DNA of 64,000 nt from Sediminibacterium sp. FEMGT703S (GTDB lineage: Bacteria > Bacteroidota > Bacteroidia > Chitinophagales > Chitinophagaceae), in NCBI GenBank assembly GCA_002786355.1, contig PGCO01000006.1, positions 1-64,000 on the forward strand, in the 5' to 3' direction. Both the position numbers and the translations under genes were made by a program. Below, piece by piece: positions 18,110-26,640 of the stretch (positions within the stretch are counted from its first letter, which is position 1; the number at the start of each line of letters is the position of its first letter). A model generated the notes under the pieces. The model did not search any database and was not told the origin of the DNA. It saw only the letters and a list, made by a program, of their open reading frames with translations.

Positions 18110-20797
18110 TTTCCAATTAGCAGATAAAATCAAAGTCCTTGGTAATAGTTGTGAACTATTGTTTATAATGAATGGCGCTATAATATTATTGGTTATTTGA
18201 GTTGTGTTATTGAATATGTTCCTGCCAAACAATTGAAATGACAGTGCAGATTTTGACGGTTTATAGGAAAAACGAAAATTACAATAATTAGTATTAGTTG
18301 AAGATCCAGCAAACTTAAAGTTTGCAAACTCGTAATTTAAGTCTCCATAAAATTTATCAGAAATTTTAAAGAAAATTGTATTTGATAGAATGACATTATT
18401 GATTCTATTTGAAGAAAATAATTGATTGGTTTTTTGTATAATATTTACTTTTGATGACACAAATTCTGCTGAGGTATAAAAATTAATCCACTTACTAAAA
18501 CCACTTTTCAAGGATGATTTAATTGTGAAATAGTTTATATCATTTTGTTTGAAATCAGGCACAGAAACATTATCGAAATTAATAACATTTTGGGCAATAG
18601 TATTTAATGATAATGTGCTTTTTAAAAAAGATAGATATTTGTCTATTGAAAGATTTATTCCAATAGCTTGCTGAGATAAAATAGCGGTTTCTTTAGTCCG
18701 TACAATTGAAGTATTAATAAATTGAGATGAATTAAATACAGGACGTTCTTTTTTTGAATAATTAAAGCCTGTTACTACTTTCCAGCCATTATTGAAAAAG
18801 TCATTATATGTGTGGCTAATTCCAAATTCATTTGTTTTAACTGAACCACTTTGAACATTTCCTCTGTTAAAGTCATTATTATTTTGCTGAATATATCCAG
18901 AAGTATAAGCCAATATATCGTTTACTTGATTGTATGCAGAATAAATGAATCCGATTTTATTAAGAGAATTAATTTTATACCCAAAAAGAAAATAAGGAAG
19001 AATTGCTTTTGACGGAAGTGAATTTAACAAACCTGTATTTTTATTTAAAATATTTACTTTTTCACTTTGTAATGTTAATTGGATTGAAGAAAAGAAATTC
19101 TTTTTATTCCAATCATCCTTTATTGATAATGCAAATATTTCAGTTGCTAAATTAATATTGTTTGTAAAGCCAGGATTAGTAAGATTGAGGGTATTGGAAT
19201 TTAATTTATATTGAAAAAAACTCTCAGCATCAGAACTACTTTTAATAAAGCTACTAGAAACATTAAATCTATGATTTAATATTTTTTTATAAAAATTAAT
19301 ATTAATACCATTGTGTTGATCAATAATATTAGCAAATTGAATGATTTCTGTGGCATTAGGATTAATTCCCAGAAATGAATTGTACCGATTTGTTAATGAT
19401 CTTATACTAAAATCATTCCGATTTTTCATTTTAAAATAAACGATTTCTAGTAAACTAGTGGAATCGATTTTTCGAAGGAATGTTCCTTTAAAATTATATG
19501 GATTATTTTCATTGGTACTACCGTAATATGAATTAAAGTTTTGACTTGAGAATTTTGTATTTATTATATTATCAGATAAAAAGTCTGAACGACTAATATT
19601 AGCCTCTATCTTAATTTTATTCTTATTGTTAATTAAATATTCAAGATTATTCTCACTAATAATGGTGTTATAGTCCGTAGATAACTGACCAGAATCAACG
19701 AATAATAATGAACCTGTATTAATCAGTGTTGTTGAATTTAAATCTCGTTTTAATAAATTATTTTTTTTAAACGTTAGTGAAGATTTTAAATTAAGAGATT
19801 TAAAAAGATTAGTGTTGAATTGAATAGAACTAACCCCAACATTAGCAAATAAATTTCGATTACTATTTATATTTGTTGAGAGAGGAGTAAAGTTAGTTAT
19901 AGGAATTTCCCGATTATTAAAGGATAAATTTTGTGGGTTTTTCAATTTTTCTTTTATAAGCATTTGTTCACCTACATTAGGCTTTATATCGTCTCCATAA
20001 TCATTGTAATTATTAATTAATCCTATCTGCTTTTTTCCAGATAAAGAAAATAAACTATTTGCTAATTGCCAATCCTTGTTTGTACCAACTGATCCCCCAA
20101 ATTCTCCAAATAATTTAAGTTTTACATTTTTCTTTATTCCAACATTTAGAATAGTTTCCTCACCTTTTTTGATATCACTGAAAAAGTTTTCTTCATTGAA
20201 ATTTTCAATTGCTTCTATACTGCCAATTAATTCAGCAGATAAGGTTTTAGTTATAAGTGTATAATCTTTTGAGAAAAAATTCTGCCCTTCAATTAAAACT
20301 TTGTCAATTTGTTTACCATTAAAACTAAGTTTACCATTATTATCTACAACAATTCCAGGTAGCTTTTTTAAAATATCTTCAAGCCTGATTTCACTGCCAT
20401 TAATGAAGGATGGCAAACTGTATTTTGTGGTATCGCCTATGTTTCTTACTGGAGGTATTTTTGTATTGACAATAACTTCATTTAAGAAAACGCTATCTTT
20501 TATTAGTTTAATACTAATAAAAGTATCAACCAATAAATCAATTTTTTGTGAAAACGGCCTATAATTGATATGGCTTACGCGCAACAAATCGCCATTTTGT
20601 AAATCAAAATTCTTTAAGTCAAATCTTCCTTCGCTGCTTGTTTTTGTAAAATTTTTAATTACAGAATCCTTGTTCTGAATAAAAACATTTGCGTTTGAAA
20701 TTGCTTCATTTGATGCATTAACAACAACGCCCTTAATGCTTCTTTGTGAATATAAAAGGCTGGGAAATATGAATAATAAAAATATTATTAACTTCAT
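18104..20797 (-). CDS. Outer-membrane beta-barrel receptor-like protein (cassette B)
   Basis: 897 aa. Signal peptide (to LLYSQ), CarboxypepD_reg-like domain (GVVVNASNEAISNANV, ~20-100), plug-like region (LEDILKKLPGIVVDNNGKLSFNG, ~140-220), then a long Asn/Ser-rich beta-barrel. It is of the same general class as the cassette A protein but not a close paralogue. Its base composition is visibly more AT-rich than the flanking genes, which suggests transfer. It overlaps the GLPGLI gene by one base, so the two form an operon. Confidence 0.88.
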   Translation of the reverse strand: MKLIIFLLFIFPSLLYSQRSIKGVVVNASNEAISNANVFIQNKDSVIKNFTKTSSEGRFDLKNFDLQNGDLLRVSHINYRPFSQKIDLLVDTFISIKLIKDSVFLNEVIVNTKIPPVRNIGDTTKYSLPSFINGSEIRLEDILKKLPGIVVDNNGKLSFNGKQIDKVLIEGQNFFSKDYTLITKTLSAELIGSIEAIENFNEENFFSDIKKGEETILNVGIKKNVKLKLFGEFGGSVGTNKDWQLANSLFSLSGKKQIGLINNYNDYGDDIKPNVGEQMLIKEKLKNPQNLSFNNREIPITNFTPLSTNINSNRNLFANVGVSSIQFNTNLFKSLNLKSSLTFKKNNLLKRDLNSTTLINTGSLLFVDSGQLSTDYNTIISENNLEYLINNKNKIKIEANISRSDFLSDNIINTKFSSQNFNSYYGSTNENNPYNFKGTFLRKIDSTSLLEIVYFKMKNRNDFSIRSLTNRYNSFLGINPNATEIIQFANIIDQHNGININFYKKILNHRFNVSSSFIKSSSDAESFFQYKLNSNTLNLTNPGFTNNINLATEIFALSIKDDWNKKNFFSSIQLTLQSEKVNILNKNTGLLNSLPSKAILPYFLFGYKINSLNKIGFIYSAYNQVNDILAYTSGYIQQNNNDFNRGNVQSGSVKTNEFGISHTYNDFFNNGWKVVTGFNYSKKERPVFNSSQFINTSIVRTKETAILSQQAIGINLSIDKYLSFLKSTLSLNTIAQNVINFDNVSVPDFKQNDINYFTIKSSLKSGFSKWINFYTSAEFVSSKVNIIQKTNQLFSSNRINNVILSNTIFFKISDKFYGDLNYEFANFKFAGSSTNTNYCNFRFSYKPSKSALSFQLFGRNIFNNTTQITNNIIAPFIINNSSQLLPRTLILSANWKL

Positions 20798-21576
20798 TAA
20801 AATTCAATATCTCTTGTTTCACCAACCTTAAAACTTGAATTATAAATTTTGTCGCCTCCAATTCCAGCTGATTTAGCATTTAGATTTTCATATTTTTTTT
20901 TCTTTTCTTCTATGAATTCAGCATAAGTTTTACTTATTTTATTTTCATTTTTGAGAAAGTATATCTGGGAATAAACAGGAGTTTCAGGTATTTGAACTGA
21001 TTTTAGTACAAATGAATACTTATTTTCACTATCGCTTGCTTCAACAATTAATCCTGGTAACCCATGTAATTTCCAAGGTCCAAAACTATAAGGCAATTCA
21101 GCAGTAAACCAAACAATCCAATCACGTCCACTAAAATTAGTACTTGCTTTTTGACATAAATATTTTCCAATTTGCTTTTTTTCATTTAACAAATTCCAAT
21201 TAGGAGTGCTATTCTCTCTGCTATAATTAGTGTAACTCATGAAAATTCTATCTCTGATATAAGAAGTATTTGATTTAATATCAAAATAGTGTTCAAATAA
21301 ATAGTCTTCATTTACAGAAACAGTAATGGAAGACTTATTTTCAGAAAGTTTATTTACTACAGGGTTTCGATTGGCTTTTTGAGGATTGATTTCATAATAA
21401 TTGTATCCAAGTTTATCAAAATATAAAACACCGTCAGTAAAACCATTGGAACCATTACTATTTTTTTTAACAGCTGTAATAGAATATTCATAAACAGCCC
21501 TACCTTCTTGAGAGAAAACAGAAATACTCAATAAGAGTAATAATGTAAGTTGAAAAAGTTTAGATTTTATTTTCAT
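20797..21576 (-). CDS. GLPGLI family protein
   Basis: 259 aa from ATG 21576 (MKIKSKLFQ). A longer frame to 21609 adds residues before a normal signal peptide. The literal family motif GLPGLI sits in the context LPYSFGPWKLHGLPGLIVEA. This Bacteroidota family is exported and often encoded next to CarboxypepD_reg/TonB-type outer-membrane proteins, exactly as here. Its biochemical role is unknown. One-base overlap with the receptor gene indicates co-translation. Confidence 0.92.
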   Translation of the reverse strand: MKIKSKLFQLTLLLLLSISVFSQEGRAVYEYSITAVKKNSNGSNGFTDGVLYFDKLGYNYYEINPQKANRNPVVNKLSENKSSITVSVNEDYLFEHYFDIKSNTSYIRDRIFMSYTNYSRENSTPNWNLLNEKKQIGKYLCQKASTNFSGRDWIVWFTAELPYSFGPWKLHGLPGLIVEASDSENKYSFVLKSVQIPETPVYSQIYFLKNENKISKTYAEFIEEKKKKYENLNAKSAGIGGDKIYNSSFKVGETRDIEF

Positions 21577-21642
21577 TATAATAAATTTAAAAAAGTAAAA
21601 AACTATCACCAGATTTAAACGATATATTTTTCCTAAAATAAA

Positions 21643-21981
21643 TTAACTCGGCAAAAGGGCAGCAAGCATCTGTGCTATAGCATAAGAAAGTGCCTGTTCA
21701 CAGCCAAACCAAGATGTGCCAGTAAAAGAGCCATATGGTTCTCCCAAAGGGCCATATATTTATATCGTTACAGTGCATGATCCATCTTCTTGATCAATAC
21801 TCATAACTCTATAATTGAATTCGCTCAAAAAAGGGATGCTAATTAATTGATCTTCATTAACATATTTTGATATTTGAAGATCATGAAATTCTGTTTTATT
21901 CTTTTCAATTGATGCAGCATAAGTATCAATGTGTAGTGTAGCGAAGAAACAGATAAAAAGTAAAATGATGATTTTTTTCAT
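21643..21981 (-). pseudogene. Small exported protein interrupted by an in-frame TAA
   Basis: From ATG 21981 (MKKIIILLFICFFATLHI) a signal-peptide-bearing frame runs 73 codons to TAA at 21762-21760. The same frame then continues with 38 non-random codons (IYGPLGEPYGSFTGTSWFGC, then EQALSYAIAQMLAALLPS) to a second TAA. The stop lies in an ATA TAA ATA TAT run, so a 6-base slippage insertion could have created it. Either it is a 73-aa secreted peptide or a 111-aa protein recently inactivated. Family unknown. It lies just upstream of the GLPGLI gene. Confidence 0.6.
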
Positions 21982-22065
21982 AAGATTGATTTTTTGGTGA
22001 TAGTTTAGCACGAAGTATACTATTTTTTTTTCATAAGTTTATCGATTTTGCCGTTATTTCACCCT

Positions 22066-22095
22066 ATTATTTGTAGTATTATAACTACAAATAAT
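22066..22095. repeat. Perfect 12-bp inverted repeat upstream of the cassette B operon
   Basis: ATTATTTGTAGT, six-base loop ATTATA, ACTACAAATAAT. It lies 85 bp upstream of the small exported gene. There is no T-tract, so an operator is more likely than a terminator. Confidence 0.55.
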
Positions 22096-22571
22096 ATTTA
22101 AGGCAAGTAATAAACTTTTTTTTCTTGTAGGACTTCATGAGGGTATAGGTAATATATTTTTATAACTTGCCCATAGTACAATAATTATTCAAGAAGTTTT
22201 ACTTGTTGTTCTGTAACCATTCTAAGATTGGTCGTTTAGAAAAAACCTTCTAATCTGACCGATTCTGTTTTCAAACCTAAATATATATTGTCTGGTATTA
22301 GGTCAAATCAAATAAGTGTAATAATTTAAAATCTTTGCGGTTCATTTGTGAATGGCAAATCACAAATTGCAATAAAAGTTACCGAACAGAAAGTAGCTTT
22401 ATTTGTCCTAATTTATATTTCGCCTTTACGGTACTTGCTCATTATAAAATCAACTAAAATTTAGCCTTGCATAATTTGCCTTAAATCATCAATTTCAACT
22501 CAGTAACCTCTTTGAAGAATTACTTGAAATATCAGAATGATAAAAATATTCTACGGCATCTTCTTCAATGT
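22096..22571. other. Intergenic remainder of cassette B
   Basis: About 475 AT-rich bases between the palindrome and the yifB stop. Short reverse-strand open stretches are present (for example around 22470-22510), but no gene is recognised. The end (22594/22595) is the boundary where similarity with the yifB fragment begins. Confidence 0.4.
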
Positions 22572-24134
22572 TTAATCCTTATTCAATATCTTTTTCTCAC
22601 CCCACCCCTCTTTATCTAAACATCTATAGCGAACTGCTTCTGCAAAATGATCAAAACTAATTTGCTCGCTACCTGCTAAATCTGCAATGGTTCTACTGAC
22701 TTTTAAAATTCGATCGTAAGCCCTTGCACTGAGGTGATTTTTTTTCATAGTGTCTTCTAACTCATGAGTACTTGCACGATCTATTTTGCAGTATTTCCTC
22801 AATTGCTGTGTGGTCATTTGTGCATTGGTATAAATACCAGACTTTCCGTTGTAGCGGTCTGCTTGGATAGCTCTTGCTTTGATAACTCTTTCGCGAATAA
22901 TAAATGAATCCTCTTCCAATGTATCAGAAGTCATATCATTAAACTCCATTGCACGAACGGTTATATGCAAATCAATTCGATCGAGCAATGGGCCAGACAC
23001 TTTATTTAAATAACGATTTACTTGACCCGATTCACAAGTGCATTCTTTTTGTGGATGGTTGTAATAACCACAAGGGCAGGGATTCATTGAAGCCACCAAC
23101 ATAAAGCTGGCTGGAAATTCTTGCGATACCCTGGTCCTGGCAATACTAATGGTGCGTTCTTCTAATGGTTGTCTTAGCACTTCTAATACCGATCGATTAA
23201 ATTCAGGTAATTCATCTAAAAAAAGTACACCATGGTGTGCCAAGGAGATTTCGCCTGGCTGCGGATTTGATCCACCCCCTACCATGGCAATATCTGAAAG
23301 CGTATGATGCGGCGAGCGAAAAGGTCGCTGACTAATTAATGCTGCGTTGTGTTGTAGCTTACCTGCCACACTATAAATTTTAGTGGTCTCTAATGCTTCG
23401 GCCAAATTCAAAGGCGGTAATATGGTGGGCAATCTTTTGGCCAACATGGTTTTGCCTGCGCCTGGGGGACCAATTAAAATAATATTATGTCCACCCGCTG
23501 CAGCCACTTCCATTGCACGCTTCGTGATTGCCTGCCCTTTTACTTCATTAAAGTTGGAATTGAATAGATAACGATCATTAAAAAATTGATCGCAGGTATC
23601 CATTTCTTCTCGCTTCAATATTTGCTCGTATGAAAAAAATTCAACCAATTCCTTTAAAGTACTCACCCCATATACTTCTAACCCATTCACCATACTGGCT
23701 TCCTTCGCATTTACTTTAGGAACAATCAATCCCCTAAACCCTTCTTTTTGTGCTTGTATAGCAATGGGTAAAGCACCTTTGATACCATTGACTGTTCCAT
23801 CTAAGCTTAACTCGCCCATGACCACAAAATCTTTTAACTTCTCCGCATGGTCTAATTGTTCACTTGCACCTAATATCCCTAATGCAATGGGCAAGTCTAA
23901 TGCCGAACCCGATTTGCGAATATCGGCTGGTGCAAGGTTTACAATTACTTTGGTTCTTGGCATATGAAAACCCATATTCTTAATGGCACTTTCTGTTCTA
24001 TGCAAGCTCTCTCTCACTGCACTATCTGGTAAACCAACCACTGCGTAACCTTGACCCATACTCACATTCACTTCAATACTAATGGTAATGGCATCAACGC
24101 CCTGTACCGAACTTCCAAATGCTTTTATAAACAT
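22572..24134 (-). CDS. yifB: YifB/ComM-family Mg-chelatase-like AAA+ ATPase (intact)
   Basis: 520 aa. N-terminal ChlI/Lon-protease-like domain (VGLPDSAVRES near residue 37), then an AAA+ core with GPPGAGKTMLAKRLP (Walker A, ~222), LFLDELPEF (Walker B), SMNPCPCGYY with the Cys cluster, then the Mg-chelatase C-terminal domain. Relatives called ComM are branch-migration helicases in natural transformation. The role in Bacteroidota is unproven. The final codons (KKILNKD) differ from those of the duplicate fragment, so the 3' end was exchanged with cassette B. Confidence 0.92.
   Translation of the reverse strand: MFIKAFGSSVQGVDAITISIEVNVSMGQGYAVVGLPDSAVRESLHRTESAIKNMGFHMPRTKVIVNLAPADIRKSGSALDLPIALGILGASEQLDHAEKLKDFVVMGELSLDGTVNGIKGALPIAIQAQKEGFRGLIVPKVNAKEASMVNGLEVYGVSTLKELVEFFSYEQILKREEMDTCDQFFNDRYLFNSNFNEVKGQAITKRAMEVAAAGGHNIILIGPPGAGKTMLAKRLPTILPPLNLAEALETTKIYSVAGKLQHNAALISQRPFRSPHHTLSDIAMVGGGSNPQPGEISLAHHGVLFLDELPEFNRSVLEVLRQPLEERTISIARTRVSQEFPASFMLVASMNPCPCGYYNHPQKECTCESGQVNRYLNKVSGPLLDRIDLHITVRAMEFNDMTSDTLEEDSFIIRERVIKARAIQADRYNGKSGIYTNAQMTTQQLRKYCKIDRASTHELEDTMKKNHLSARAYDRILKVSRTIADLAGSEQISFDHFAEAVRYRCLDKEGWGEKKILNKD
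22595..22971 (-). repeat. Long direct repeat, copy 2 (yifB 3' part, 377 bp)
   Basis: Matches 16848-17224 with a single difference (T22962 versus A17215). The internal boundary at 22971 is where the duplicate switches to amine oxidase sequence. Confidence 0.9.
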
Positions 24135-24168
24135 ATACTGATATTAATAACACAAAATGAACATTCAA

Positions 24169-24203
24169 TTTGACATTACTAATAGTAATTATACCTAACT
24201 TTC
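24169..24203 (+). promoter_or_regulatory. Bacteroidota-type promoter of the phosphoesterase gene
   Basis: TTTG (24169-24172) and TAACTTTC (24196-24203) resemble the -33/-7 pair. The ATG at 24208 follows 4 bases after the -7 box, so the transcript would be leaderless or nearly so. Confidence 0.5.
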
Positions 24204-24207
24204 TACC

Positions 24208-26055
24208 ATGAAAAAACGGTTGCTTGTACTCATTTTTCTGATGGCAATAGTGCATGTTCATGCACAATGGAAGCCTTTTCGATTTGCATTTATTTCTGAC
24301 ACACATATAGGATCTCCAAACGGGCATGCAGAAGAAGACTTGCGTAGAACAGTGGCAGATATCAATAGCATGAATGATATTGCTTTTGTAGTGCTTACAG
24401 GCGATATCACCGAATTGGGTACCGACGCAGAAATTAAATTGGCTAAAGAAATTTTGTCTGAACTAAAAGTTCCCTATTATATTCTAGCAGGAAATCATGA
24501 TACAGGATGGAGTGAAAGCGGCGGGGTTAGTTTTGGTAAGATTTTTGGATACGATAAATTCAGTTTTAATTTTAATGGCATTCAATTTTTAGGTTGTGCA
24601 TCGGGGCCTTATGTAAGAATGAGTGACGGCCATATTCCGCGTGATGCGGTGAACTGGTTAGACCAAGAATTAAAGAAATTAAAACCCAATCAACCAGTTG
24701 TTTTTTTAAATCATTATCCCTTAGACAAAGATTTAGACAATTGGTATGAAGCAGTAGATCGTTTAAAAAATCATCGCACGTTGGCTGTTCTAAATGGACA
24801 TTGGCATACCAATAGAAGATTGGATTATGAAGAACTGCCTGCTGTGGTAGGACGTTCCAATCTCAGGGCCAAAGCGGCTTTCGGCGGATACAATTTAGTA
24901 GATGTAGGTTTAGACTCGATGATTTTTTCAGAACGTACACCAGGTATTGAAACCAAAAAAGCATGGACAGGAATTGATTTAGCGGAAAAAAAATTCAGTG
25001 CTAAAAAATATGATCGCCCGAACTATTCAATGAATGACAGCTTTCCTTCGGTAAAAGCACGTTGGATATATGCTTCTGATGCGAATGTAATTTCAACACC
25101 TGCTGTTACATCAAACCTAGTCATTTTTGGAAATAGTGTAGGAAGTATTGATGCCATTTCTAAAACTGATGGTAAAAAGAAATGGGCTTTTAAATCCAAG
25201 GGCGCTATTTATTCAAGCCCTGCCATTTTTCAAAATAAAGTAGTGGTTGCATCAGGTGATGGAAGTATTTATTGCTTGAATAATAATACCGGAAAATTGA
25301 TCTGGCAATTTAAGGCTGATGCTGCAGTATTGGGGTCTCCACTTATTCATGACAACAAAGTATATATAGGGGGAAGTGATCACCATTTCAGGTGCTTAGA
25401 CCTTGCTACTGGAAAACAACGTTGGAGTTTTGGAGCGTTGGAAGGACCTGTGGTTAGTACCCCCATTTTCAGTAATGGAAAAATTATTTTTGGCTCTTGG
25501 GATCGTCACTTATATGCCCTAGATGCTTATACAGGAGTGCTTTCCTGGAAATGGAATAATGGCTCTATGGTTCGCAATTTTGCGCCAGCTTCTTGTATAC
25601 CAGTTGTACAAGATGATATTGTTTATATAGTTGCCCCTGATCGTTATTTATCTGCTATTGATATCAATACTGGTGCCACTTTATGGAGAAGTAAAGAGGT
25701 AACAGTAAGAGAATCCATTGGTATTTCTGCAGATGGAAAATGGTTGTATTGCAAAACGATGTCCGATGGATTTGCAGTATTTCCAACAGGCAGAAATATG
25801 CAAACATTGGCATGGAAAAAGGATTACGGCTTTGGTTATGAGCATGTACCTAATATGCCTGTTGAAAAAGACGGTAAAGTATATTTTGGTACAAAGAATG
25901 GTATAGTGTACGGCATTGATCCTTATACCCGCGAAAAATTATGGCGCTATAGAATTGATAACTCAATGGTGAATACAGTGAACCCAAGTGCTGCCAATGA
26001 ATTGGTTGTTGCCACAATGGATGGCAAAGTAACCTTACTCGATTTGAAATATTAA
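24208..26055 (+). CDS. Exported metallophosphoesterase fused to PQQ-type beta-propeller
   Basis: 615 aa. Signal peptide (to HAQW), a calcineurin-like phosphoesterase domain (residues ~25-230) with DTH, GDITELG, GNHDTG, NHYP and GHWHTN metal motifs, then seven or so PQQ/BamB-like blades from ~285 (repeats of type TGKLIWQFKADA, TGKQRWSF, TREKLWRY). Probably periplasmic. The phosphoester substrate is unknown. The fusion suggests substrate recognition by the propeller. Its stop overlaps the convergent CoA-binding gene by 4 bases. Confidence 0.88.
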   Translation: MKKRLLVLIFLMAIVHVHAQWKPFRFAFISDTHIGSPNGHAEEDLRRTVADINSMNDIAFVVLTGDITELGTDAEIKLAKEILSELKVPYYILAGNHDTGWSESGGVSFGKIFGYDKFSFNFNGIQFLGCASGPYVRMSDGHIPRDAVNWLDQELKKLKPNQPVVFLNHYPLDKDLDNWYEAVDRLKNHRTLAVLNGHWHTNRRLDYEELPAVVGRSNLRAKAAFGGYNLVDVGLDSMIFSERTPGIETKKAWTGIDLAEKKFSAKKYDRPNYSMNDSFPSVKARWIYASDANVISTPAVTSNLVIFGNSVGSIDAISKTDGKKKWAFKSKGAIYSSPAIFQNKVVVASGDGSIYCLNNNTGKLIWQFKADAAVLGSPLIHDNKVYIGGSDHHFRCLDLATGKQRWSFGALEGPVVSTPIFSNGKIIFGSWDRHLYALDAYTGVLSWKWNNGSMVRNFAPASCIPVVQDDIVYIVAPDRYLSAIDINTGATLWRSKEVTVRESIGISADGKWLYCKTMSDGFAVFPTGRNMQTLAWKKDYGFGYEHVPNMPVEKDGKVYFGTKNGIVYGIDPYTREKLWRYRIDNSMVNTVNPSAANELVVATMDGKVTLLDLKY

Positions 26056-26411
26056 TATTGACCGGTACTTAACATGACCAGCGTACAAGCTTCAATAGTT
26101 TCAATACCATTCTGCTGAGCAATCCCTTCTAGTTCATCGTTCTCAGTGCCTGGATTAAAAATAATGCGTTGAGGTTTTAATCCAATAATATAATCGTAGT
26201 AAGGCTTTTGTGCAGTTGGGTTTAAGTATAAAGTAACTGTATCAATTGCATGTACTGCAGATGGTACGGTTTCAATTTGTACTCCTGCAACCACAGCGGC
26301 TTTCCTTCCCACTGCTATCACTTCATGCCCATATTTGCGCAAACGAGTAACTGCTTCAAAACTATACCTAGCAGGATTTTCAGAAGCACCTAAGACTACT
26401 GTTTTTTTCAT
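26052..26411 (-). CDS. CoA-binding domain protein (YccU-like)
   Basis: 119 aa Rossmann-fold protein: VVLGASENPARYSFEA at the N-terminus binds the CoA nucleotide and IIFNPGTEN lies near residue 90. Single-domain members have no defined reaction. It overlaps the upstream CDGSH gene by one base, so they are co-translated. Confidence 0.88.
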   Translation of the reverse strand: MKKTVVLGASENPARYSFEAVTRLRKYGHEVIAVGRKAAVVAGVQIETVPSAVHAIDTVTLYLNPTAQKPYYDYIIGLKPQRIIFNPGTENDELEGIAQQNGIETIEACTLVMLSTGQY

Positions 26412-26620
26412 TATTCGTTCTCCTTAATCAAAGACTTATGAGAAGCATCACAATAAGGTTTACTCTTAGATAAACCACAGCCACAAAGTGATACTTTTTC
26501 TTTTATATCCACCGTACCATCTGGCTTATGAATATAAGATTTAGAAGTAACTACAATGGGGCCCAAAGGCTTAATTAAAATATCTACTCCGTCTTTTACA
26601 ATTGGTTGTTCTTGTTCCAT
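26411..26620 (-). CDS. CDGSH-type iron-sulfur protein
   Basis: 69 aa. The cluster motif is CGCGLSKSKPYCDASH: C-x-C-x2-S-x3-P-x-C-D-A-S-H, with the usual Gly of CDGSH replaced by Ala. The three Cys and one His that hold a 2Fe-2S cluster are all present. Likely a small electron-transfer or redox protein. It overlaps the CoA-binding gene. Confidence 0.9.
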   Translation of the reverse strand: MEQEQPIVKDGVDILIKPLGPIVVTSKSYIHKPDGTVDIKEKVSLCGCGLSKSKPYCDASHKSLIKENE

Positions 26621-26640
26621 ATGGTAAAGATACGAATGCT

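Noticed and set aside
20301..20564. Antisense frames inside receptor, rny and pheT genes (for example 20301-20564, 28484-28756, 41543-41863)
   Set aside because: They are reverse-strand shadows of well-supported genes with no start context or domain of their own.
12641..22971. Insertion sequence or composite transposon as the cause of the duplications
   Set aside because: No transposase or integrase gene, no terminal inverted repeats and no target-site duplication at the block edges are visible.
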